Of a DNA stretch of 64,000 bases, positions 55,514 through 64,000 are shown one piece after another. Position 1 is the first letter of the stretch, and each line of letters opens with the position of its first letter. Below the pieces are notes generated by a model. It was not told where the DNA came from, did not search any database, and saw only the letters and a program-made list of their open reading frames with translations. Source of the stretch: Mariannaea sp. PMI_226 (Eukaryota; Ascomycota; Sordariomycetes; Hypocreales; Nectriaceae); the NCBI GenBank assembly GCA_024336345.1, contig JANFOG010000003.1, positions 3,230,501 through 3,294,500 on the forward strand, written 5' to 3'. The translations under genes and the position numbers were made by a program.

Positions 55514-56775
55514 GTTATCCCTCACCACGAACTCCTGGATCCACTCCGATCCACGATTACGAGAGCGTCTACAACAGGATGTCATCAGCAACTCCTACCC
55601 CATCGCCTCGGCCAACATGGGCTGAGACGACTCCTCGGCGCCCCGCAACCCGCGCGGCTCACGGCCGGTTCAACAGTTACTCCCAGACGGGCGAGTTCAG
55701 TCCGCGGCCGCCCAAGGATTCTCCCCGCTACAACAGCAATGGGCAGTATAGTACGGCAGATGTGAGTGAAAAACATTCTTCGTCGCTCAGGCCTTCCGGG
55801 TCATCTCCACGCTCTTCTAAGCGTGATCGCCGATTCTCGTTTACCTATGTCCGGGCTTCCACCCCTTATGGAGAATCCGACGAGGACGAGATCATCGAGG
55901 CTCTAGGTCACACCTATGTGCTTCCCGCCCAGTCTCGTTCCAAGCACCATCACCAACGCAGATCTTCGCTTTTCTCCCGAGATTTTGATGGGGGATGGTA
56001 CACTAATCACGACGACTGCCTGCAGGGTGCCCAGACCGCCGCCTTTTATGACGAGTATTATGGTCGGGAGCAACAACAACCTGTGTTCCAGCAGCCACCA
56101 CATCCCCGACCACCTACGAGCTTCTCTCACACCCGCCGCTCCTCTACCGCGGTCCCTCCCCAAAGACCACAAACTGTCCGACCCCAGGCTTCTCAGCGTG
56201 CCAAACCCCAGCAGCCACCTCAATCGCCGGCCAAAGCTACCGATGCTGACGCTCGAAAGCATCGCATCCCCCCCGGATACTCACTTAAGAACTGGGATCC
56301 CACCGAGGAACCCATTCTGCTTCTAGGTAGCGTCTTTGATGCCAACAGCCTTGGCAAATGGATCTACGACTGGACCGTCTTCCACCAAGGCCCCGCTACT
56401 CCTATTTCCGACATGGCCGGCGAGATGTGGCTCCTGCTAATCCAACTAGCAAGCAAGGTGAAGCGCGCTGAGGAGATCGTGGGTAGAGTCCGTAGCGCTG
56501 ACAACCGAGATCTCGTTGAAGAGTTCATCGAGGGCGGTGAGCGCCTTACTGAGAAGCTACGCACGCTCCTCAAGGCATGTGAAGCTCCCATGCTCAAGGC
56601 TGCTAAGCGCAAGCAAGCAGGACTGGGCAAGAATGCTGGCGTCGAATTTGTCGAGACCCTTTTCGGCCGAGACAGAGAGCTCGCCAAGACGGAGAAGTTT
56701 ATGCAGAACGTTCGTCTCTTCAATCTCCGGTTCGACGCCAATTGTGAAGAGATTCTCCGGAACCCCACCAAATAA
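55510..56775 (+). CDS. Conserved Pezizomycotina 'vegetative cell wall protein gp1'-like protein, 421 residues
   Basis: Single exon. I use the ATG at 55510 (MSYPSPRTPGSTPIHDYESVY), since the 5' extension of the frame begins only with TTG. Residues 1 to about 245 are Ser/Pro/Arg/Gln-rich and disordered (TPSPRPTWAETTPRRP; FQQPPHPRPPTSFSHTRR). The C-terminal domain (about 248-421) is strongly ordered and is the conserved part I recognise: HRIPPGYSLKNWDPTEEP, LLGSVFDANSLGKWIYDWTV, GPATPISDMAGEMWLLLIQL, a helix pair with GERLTEKLRTLLKACEAP, and FVETLFGRDRELAKTEKFM ending LRFDANCEEILRNPTK. The name gp1 comes from proline-rich similarity and is misleading: there is no signal peptide, so the protein is likely intracellular. 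Function unknown. Confidence 0.88.
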   Translation: MSYPSPRTPGSTPIHDYESVYNRMSSATPTPSPRPTWAETTPRRPATRAAHGRFNSYSQTGEFSPRPPKDSPRYNSNGQYSTADVSEKHSSSLRPSGSSPRSSKRDRRFSFTYVRASTPYGESDEDEIIEALGHTYVLPAQSRSKHHHQRRSSLFSRDFDGGWYTNHDDCLQGAQTAAFYDEYYGREQQQPVFQQPPHPRPPTSFSHTRRSSTAVPPQRPQTVRPQASQRAKPQQPPQSPAKATDADARKHRIPPGYSLKNWDPTEEPILLLGSVFDANSLGKWIYDWTVFHQGPATPISDMAGEMWLLLIQLASKVKRAEEIVGRVRSADNRDLVEEFIEGGERLTEKLRTLLKACEAPMLKAAKRKQAGLGKNAGVEFVETLFGRDRELAKTEKFMQNVRLFNLRFDANCEEILRNPTK

Positions 56776-59700
56776 ACGGACTGCCCATGGATTGGCCTGG
56801 ACTTGTTTCTGTTTTCCTTATATCTACATACCCGAGGAGCCTTTGATCCGGCCAACAGAATAACCCATCCTACCGGATTGGATAGGGCCCACAAAGACTG
56901 TACACTACCTCATTTCCCAGGATTTCCGCTTTGGACTGTATCGCCATATGGATATCTCTTTGACGTCTTTATCTCGTCCCTGGAGCAGCGATTTCATTTG
57001 TCTCAAGACAAAGACTCATTAGGGCAACCAACCTGTACACTACCAGCAATGCATACGCGCGCGCGGAGGGGGGCATCACGAGGGGCATTTCCTTATCTCA
57101 AGATACCCATTGTTTTTCCGTTTGGAAGGTCGCGAGCGGTTGGGAAGGTGAAGCAATGACGGAGGATGATGAATGCGAGTGGATGATGGACGGGATGGCT
57201 TGGAAAATTCTTGCTTTTTATTATTAACTTTTTATTCTTTTTTCGGACAGGATTTTTTATTATTATTAGCACAGCGTTTGGATATCAAAAGTGATTGGCA
57301 CTTAGATCGGTGGAATACGAACATTACTACGCGGTAATAGGATTCTTGGAGGTACTGTTTTTGATTCTATAGGTAGTTGGTCTATCGTGCAGCGCACGCA
57401 CGTTTTGGAGTTAGGGTTTCTTTGAGGCCATTTAGTTATACCATGTTGAAAGAAGTTGGAAGTCGAATTGAATATGATATTTGCGAATCCTTCATGTTTC
57501 CACTTGTGACGTCAGCTCTTCGCATACACACCTGGTCTGTTTGATGGTCCCATTTACAGACACTTTCTATATGCTTGCCTCGAGCTTTGCGGACGTGATT
57601 TGTATATTCATACGGATGTAAATGCGTGTTACTCTAGGGAATGATCTGCTAAGGCATGAGGTCATTGGCATACTCCCCTGGTGAGATGCGTCATGCAAGT
57701 GACTGACAGACGTTGTCAAAAACTCTTTCCTTTTTTTCCTTGGCAGGATGTTTCTATTAGGCATGGGTCCTGCTGGGAAGTATAAGACTTTTGCAACCAT
57801 TCTAGAACCGATGTAACTGTAGGGAGGGGTTGGGTTAGCATATCGCGTTCTGGCGGTGCACAGTATCTATGATGAGGGCTGGACATTGGCAAGCCGGAGC
57901 TGGAAGCTGGAAGTTGGGGCAAGATCCCAATGGCTGATGATCAACACTGCCAGGCGACGACCTACAGTTTGGCTTGTTTCAAGTCCCGACCGTTGGGAAA
58001 ATTATGGGCCGCTTTTGTGGAGTCTACCGAGTTGTGACAAGTTTGTGGCATGCATAAAGTTTAAGGTACCTCAGGCACCATAGCTCGGCTGAGATATCCA
58101 ATTCCTCTCCCACCTACACATAGTACCTGGACTACCTAGACTACCTATAACTACATGATGTAAATATCTGGCCGTAATCCAAGGGAGGGGAGGCGTGTAA
58201 AAGGGTGTAAGTGCCGTGAAAGACGGCCCAAACTCAATGCCCCAGCCATTGGATTTCCAATTTCGTCATCGTGCTCCTCTGATTATCCAAGCAAAACTGA
58301 AATGCCCTACGCTACGTGGTACTTGACAAGCACCCGTCCATCAAAGCCACACCCTCTTTGCGTTACGGATGATGCGGGAGTACGCGAGCGTAAAGGCTGC
58401 ACTTAGAGGGGAAGCATTGGGCCATAAACAGACATCAAGAGCGCCGCCACAGCAAGCCGGCCCGCCAGTTTGCTTTTGGTTTCGTCTCCCTGCAGTCGCG
58501 CCGTCGGATGCACCGCCGTGCCCCTCCCCCTCCCTGCCTCGAACCTTTTCGTCTTGGTGGTTGGCCAGCGGCGGGACGCATTTGCTAGTGCGTGCATTTG
58601 TGTGCGTGCATGTGTGTGTTATATGTGTGTGCCTGCACTCAAACGACACGGTAGTACTTGCGGGCTGAGCCTTGCCATTTCTCTCCGTCACCTTTTTTTT
58701 TTTCTCTCTCTTGTGTGTGTTTTGGCGCATGGGGATGCGCCGGGACACCACGACGTTGTTGGGTGCGCGTGCCGGGGCTTCGGGGGTGTGCTGGACTCTG
58801 CTGCTTGGTATTCAGACCGGAATGCACTCGGGGGGTTTTGAGGTGTGGTGGTTGGGATCAGTGGTTGTGAAAGCACACAGTGCAAGATAAACTAACATCG
58901 TATTTCTTGGTAAATGCCATCACCCGACGAGAGGGTGTGTCTTGTTCAAGCGGCTAGAAGGCCAATCAGCAAGATGTTGGCGTTTCCAGCTGGAAAATGC
59001 TGTTTCCACGTGTTGACGAGAGGCTGGGGAGTTGGGGGCTGGGATGACGCAACAACAACATCTATCTCAGTTTGGGAAATACAATATTTTTTTTTTTTTC
59101 AAGGGAACGCATGCATGTACAGCCTTGGGCATAACGATATCGAAAAAAATCCTCTCGCTTCTTTTATCGACTGGGCTTTTGTGCATCGTGGACTTTCTGC
59201 TGTGCTTGTGTAAATCGGGCTGCTACGGAAGGGTTTTCTCCAGGTCGCCGACATTACGTTTGACAGGTAGCTACTTTTGATCCCTTCAGTTAAGCCTGAA
59301 ATGTACGATTATCATGGATGAGTAAGATGCAGAATATGTACCTACCTACTTGGGTAGTAAGGCGATAATACCATTCGAAATTCGGCCCATGACTGAGTGT
59401 CCATGTGGCACCATCTACCTACACATGTGATGGATGGACAACCATCTAGTAGACGAGCTGGCCTTGCCTGTCTGTACATTGCGATGCCAGAGACGTCTTC
59501 CAATTTGTGCGTTTCTTAGCGAATCACTGTTGCGCTGAACGTTCTCAACGCAATGGTGAGCCAAAAAGGAGCGCTAACTTCGTATATTCACCCCTACGTC
59601 GATGAATTTTTTTTTTCATGTTGGGGAAATCAACTTATGATGCGCGTGTGATAAGTGCATGCATCTTGAATAGAAGGGCAGACCTTGCAGAACTGCAGAG

Positions 59701-62700
59701 CCCCCAATGTTGCAGCCTTTACGCCGTGAAGGCCGGTGCGCGCGAGCGTTCTAGGCGCTTATGTGACCGGGAATGATGAGTTTGCGAACAGCGCTTGTGT
59801 TACATGCCGGGATGATGCGATGCGACATGGGAAAGTTCGGCGCGTTACCATGCATACGTCCGTTGTCGTATACAGGCACAGGGAGGACAGGTATGGGCAC
59901 TTTTGCAGAGTTGAGGGTATCGCTGGGCTTTACAGCCCGTAGCTTACATGATGACTCGGAATCACATCCAAAAATACTACGGAATTGGTCGACGGAGTGT
60001 GGCAGTTCAGTGAAGATCCATGCCACAGCCATCATCCATGCATCGCACAACCATTTCGCTGACCATGCAGAACACGGCCTCGGGTTGTCGTATTACGCAC
60101 GTCGTATGGTAGAGCATTTGCCAGGTTGCACGTTTATGTAACCCAAATTTCCCGTAAAGGCCACAAGTATTACAATGCGCCGGTTGGCCAGCCTCTTCAA
60201 TATCTTTTTGTCAGCGGGCTGTAGTCATGCTTATGCCCAGTGCGGTTTTGTCTCCTGTACCAAGAAACACATCGGATAAATGAGCGACGTGAACAGAGTA
60301 GTGGGTGACAGGGACAAGTATATACGTAGAAGTAGCGCGAAGGTAGGACAGCCAGCCGCATTGTTACACATTTGCGACAGTCGTACAGATTACTGGTGAC
60401 AGATCACCACATTTTCTGAAATAACAGGTAGCAGTCAATTCAGTTGACTTCCAGCCGCCTCAGAAGAGCGTTCTGTTTCCGATAGATAACGCGTGGCAAA
60501 CTGAATGACGACGGCCATCAGGCAGCAGCCAATTTTACGAATCCCTGCGATTGTTTGCCTCAAAAATAAGGACCATTCGTTCCTTTGACTGAAACAGAAG
60601 ACTGCGATAAGAGAACAAGATGGGGATTGGTGAAGTGTTTCAGCCTTATTGACTCCAATCGATTTCGCTAAACTTTTGTCCCATGACTGGCTGAGTGAGA
60701 GGGTGGGATGGGTTGTGATGTGATGCTGTATCTACGGACCGACCAACCGAAACGTGTGCCGGCGGTCTCCGTCACGTCTTTGGGACTTGGAAGCAGAATA
60801 GCTTTGGAGTAAGAAAGAACATGAAGTCTAGCACGCGAGGAGTCAAAGAAGAGCAATCATAATTCACATCTTACATCCAGGAACCCGCAACCTTTAATCT
60901 ATGGCAATACTCGCCCCCTTCTTTCTTCCGTGTTAGTCTAATATCAATATGAGCCCAAAATATTTAATGTAATGAAATGAATTATTCGGAAGTAAGGAAG
61001 GGAGGATAGACTTGATCTCGACAGAAGCTGACAAACCTCAGATATTTCGGAAAGAACTATTAGCATTCAGTTATTGTAGCCAACGCTTCTCAAACCTATA
61101 AAATCCAAATTTTTCTCTCTAATCTCCCACCACTTGCATGTTTCCTATCTTGCAATCATTCTTGGAGGCGAGTATCATTTGGTGTCTTGCTTTGGATACG
61201 AGTGCTGTAGGAGTGCTCTCCGACTTGTCGGTATACGTCGTCCAGCCACAGAGGGTTTTACGTGACTGAAGTTTAGTTTAATTATAATTGTAATTGGGAA
61301 AGAGAGCAATGCTGTTATATCAGCAGTGTATTTCCAAGTAACCCACATCCTTTTGATTGTTTGCAATGTAAAGTTCTGTAAAAGGAAATTGGGTCTACAC
61401 ACTTGACTCCCATTGCTTTCACAAGCCTAAAATCTTAACAATGACACAATTGTGAGAATAAAACTGATTTAATAGTTAAGTAGAAGTAGAATACTGCGAC
61501 ATATTTTCGAGCGACGGGAATACCTGAAATCTGGGAGCTGTGGCAAGCACAACCTCGAAGGATATCGTCAGAGCAGCAAAAATATGATGAGATAGTCAAT
61601 ATCAGGTTAAAAGGACCATTATATAATACTTTATCTTGCATATCATGATTCGAGTGCCGTATCGATTGCTATTCTTTCTTTGTGTCTGCCTTCACGTTGT
61701 GAATGTACTGACAGGTAAAGTTCAATGACATGGGTATATATCTCATGGCATGAGCAGTATGACTCCTTTCTCCAACAACAAGTGTAGTTAAATAATTATG
61801 AGACTTCTTTCTGCTATAATAATAGCAGGAAATTGAATTCTCTAGCGTATTTTATTTACATTTGAAGGCTTCCTCATCACCTTTGAGGTTTCCAAACTAA
61901 AGTCAACAACTGTATTGACGCAAGACTGATGATATACAGCAGAAGTGAACGTCAAGATGAGCTTTCTCAAGAGCTTTAGATTTATTGTATGCTAAGAGAA
62001 TCTAGTCTGTTCTCAATATTAAAGCCCCTCAAACAGATGAATGGATGATATTCATTCTGTATCCTCATGAGCATTGATGGAACAATAGGCGTGAATAGCC
62101 TCCCCCATAACAGAATAAAGGGCTACTCAGCCTTACACTTGATTAGTACTTATAGAACTCATGTAAGTTCACTGAAGTAAACGATACCATATCAAACTAG
62201 GAGAGAGGACACTGTGTATCCTTTCTCTAACGTTCATGAAGAAACCATCTGGACTGAATAGCTAGTGAAGCCATGAGCATTCAAGACACGCAACACGAAT
62301 GAGCAGGAAGTTTATGTAAAGTCACCCTGTATTCTTAAATCTGTAGTAGCCGAGGAAGATGGGCTGGGAAGAGTGTCAGGTTCGGTGATTGAGGCGTCAG
62401 GATAGCAGAATAGGACACACCTGGTTGACACATCTGGTTGACATGCGCGTTGGCCTCCAAATTGGTAATATTACATGCCACCATGAAAATTCAAAGGACA
62501 CTCAGTAAAGTCTTGCGAGAACGATAGTTTAAGAACTCAAGATGGTCAAGATAGTGTAAGGACGTTGATCAAAACCTCTTTTCACGTCTGGAGGCAAAGC
62601 TTTGGGGATTAGACGACTTTTCTCATTTCTATCGCGAATCGCATCAAGAAATGAGCCACAACTGAATGATTTTTCAACCCTTGATATGCTTCCCATTGGG

Positions 62701-63013
62701 TTTCATGTGCAAGGTCCTGCAACACTTGAGGCCCTGATCGTGAACCTGGTCCTCAGCTCACACCACTAGGAGGGATCATGAGATGACTAAGCATGGTTCT
62801 GGCGTTAGGCGAAATCTCCTCCTGACGCGACCGTAATCATTGTTCATTATTCCGTAAGTTAGGAGCTCCCGGCGCCTTTCAAAACCCGACTCTCATCTTA
62901 TACTATTTTTGCGTTACCTTATAGTGGAGACTGTTTAAACCCCCTTGTTCAGCAAGCATTCCTGTTCGGTCAAGAGGGTCACTAAGTCCAACGTCCTGAG
63001 AAATCCCCTCACA
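56776..63013. other. Gene-poor interval of about 6.2 kb
   Basis: No gene is recognised. 56776-57300 is the 3' flank of the gp1-like gene with T-rich runs. TGACGTCA is at 57507-57514. A GT-rich tract lies at about 58588-58632, and a perfect hairpin GGCGCAT/ATGCGCC with a GGGG loop is at 58724-58741. T13 is at 59097-59109. From about 60880 to 62700 the sequence is AT-rich and featureless. From about 62820 it becomes the promoter of the methyltransferase gene. Confidence 0.45.
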
Positions 63014-64000
63014 ATGCATTACATTCGATTCCTACGACCTCCGAGGCTGGCGCCTGGCCCAGGCAACAGGCTTCAGATCCAGCTGCTTTTTACTATTACG
63101 ACCGACCTTGGTGACTCTTTCCTTCGTCCCGACAAGCCATTTGACCTTCAGATCACCGCCTCGGCGGCTAACATCGAAGGCTCCTCAACATGGCTGCTAT
63201 CCGATCCTGGCCGACTCTACTGGGAGCCTGGCATGCGTGTTTCCAAGCCCTTGGTTGATCTCCCAATTGCTTTCGAGAGAGCAATTGATATGGGTGCTCA
63301 GATTCAGATTTGCGTTCGGGCGGCAGAGCCAGCCCAGACAGCAGACGGTGTCGCGAGGATTCTTGCCATGGCATCAGAGAGGCCCAGGTATCGCCAGGAG
63401 GCCAGCCGAATGGGCGGGGTAATGCCCGCGTGGGTTTCGCTGAGCGCATCCAATGATGTGACAGATGTGTCCATGCGCAGGCTGCAGCTGAGAGACTCTC
63501 CGGCGGGTTATGTGTATGTGGAGGTGGAGGAGGAAATCGGTGAGAGCATTGCGCGTCACGTTTGGGATGCCGGTGTGGTAGCTCTCTGCGCCATTGCGGG
63601 GATTGATGCTCTGCCCGATCACCAGTCGAGCCAGCAGCCATGTATGCAAGCACTGAAGGGCATTTTCAACAGCCAGAAACTGATCAACATCCTGGAGTTG
63701 GGTTGTGGTGTCGGCATTTTGGGCGTTGGATTGGGGGCTGTCTTCCCGCGCATTGCGACGGGTGAATGCAATATTCTTATGACAGACCTGCCGGAGGCTG
63801 AGAAACGGGCGCGGTCAAATATTAATCGCATTCGTCCCGTGATCTCGGAGACGGGAGAGTCGCAGGTGAAAATCCTCTACGAGAACCTTGATTGGGAGGA
63901 TGGCAGGCAAGGGCAATTCGGTGAATTGGCCCAATCACGTCCGTGGGATTTGGTGATGCTGAGTGACTGCACCTATAATGTTGACATGCTGCCGGCATTG
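63014..64000 (+). CDS. METTL21/Methyltransf_16-type protein lysine methyltransferase, partial (runs off window end)
   Basis: ATG at 63014 (MHYIRFLRPPRL) opens a frame that remains open for all 329 codons to the edge. Residues 1 to about 110 form a beta-rich leading part (TSAANIEGSSTWLLSDPGRLYW-like). A conserved VYVEVEEEIGESIARHVWDAG block precedes the SAM-binding site, motif I ILELGCGVGILGVGLG (about 226-241). The acidic turn MTDLPEAEKRARSNI follows, then the motif-IV strand VMLSDCTYN (Ser317-Asn322), equal to the D-x-x-Y/N pocket of METTL21/FAM86-type enzymes. These methylate lysine on proteins such as chaperones or elongation factors; the substrate is not readable. The C-terminus is missing. 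Confidence 0.85.
   Translation, partial: MHYIRFLRPPRLAPGPGNRLQIQLLFTITTDLGDSFLRPDKPFDLQITASAANIEGSSTWLLSDPGRLYWEPGMRVSKPLVDLPIAFERAIDMGAQIQICVRAAEPAQTADGVARILAMASERPRYRQEASRMGGVMPAWVSLSASNDVTDVSMRRLQLRDSPAGYVYVEVEEEIGESIARHVWDAGVVALCAIAGIDALPDHQSSQQPCMQALKGIFNSQKLINILELGCGVGILGVGLGAVFPRIATGECNILMTDLPEAEKRARSNINRIRPVISETGESQVKILYENLDWEDGRQGQFGELAQSRPWDLVMLSDCTYNVDMLPAL

Noticed and set aside
58341..58751. Open frames on both strands over the GT-rich tract
   Set aside because: Low-complexity repeat (CACA/GTGT) keeps frames open; translations are repeat-driven (THITHTCTHT).

Overview
The window is nuclear DNA from a filamentous ascomycete, most likely a Sordariomycete and plausibly of the order Hypocreales; the genus is not resolved. 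The signs are genes split by short GT...AG introns (44-144 bp) with CTRAC-type branch sites, pyrimidine-rich 5' leaders, and proteins of fungal families: RTA1-type membrane protein, deuterolysin, an RS-rich Pezizomycotina protein, the 'gp1-like' protein, and TFIIH Tfb2. There are no operons, no CRISPR array, and no tRNA, rRNA or intact transposon that I can recognise. I describe about 21 genes, two of them cut by the window ends.

Left part (1-19.2 kb): a partial acidic protein at the edge (-), an RTA1-family 7TM protein (-), a 99-residue hydrophobic protein with ATF/CREB sites upstream (-), a 1189-residue leucine-rich-repeat protein like LRRC40 (+), a small membrane protein (+) facing a doubtful one-helix ORF (-), a coiled-coil protein with many S/T-P sites (+), then a 3-ketoacyl-CoA thiolase (+) convergent with an FAD-dependent aromatic-ring monooxygenase (-) whose promoter is rich in CGG palindromes.

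Middle (20.3-43.4 kb): an RS/proline-rich protein (-), a secreted deuterolysin-type metalloprotease (-), an anchored protein of unknown role (+), an orphan 7TM protein with a proline/glutamine-rich tail (+), an eight-exon hotdog thioesterase (-) divergent from the TFIIH subunit Tfb2 (+), a same-frame tandem of a small membrane protein and a serine-rich protein (-) interrupted by an in-frame stop, a TANGO2/NRDE protein (-), and a small C2H2 plus cysteine-cluster protein (-).

Right part (43.4-64 kb): a 12-kb stretch with no convincing gene, ending in the long pyrimidine-rich leader of the gp1-like gene (55.5-56.8 kb, +). A second, 6.2-kb gene-poor and partly AT-rich stretch follows, and then a METTL21-type protein methyltransferase (+) that runs off the end.

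The neighbours do not form an obvious pathway. Acyl-CoA enzymes (thiolase, thioesterase) and the monooxygenase are scattered among housekeeping genes, so this reads as ordinary chromosome rather than a biosynthetic cluster. The items most worth a second look are the same-frame tandem and in-frame stop at 37.8-39.5 kb, the upstream ORF that overlaps the gp1-like start codon, the orphan 7TM protein, the small zinc protein, and the two gene-free intervals. Gene models were spliced by hand; exon coordinates are given in the entries.
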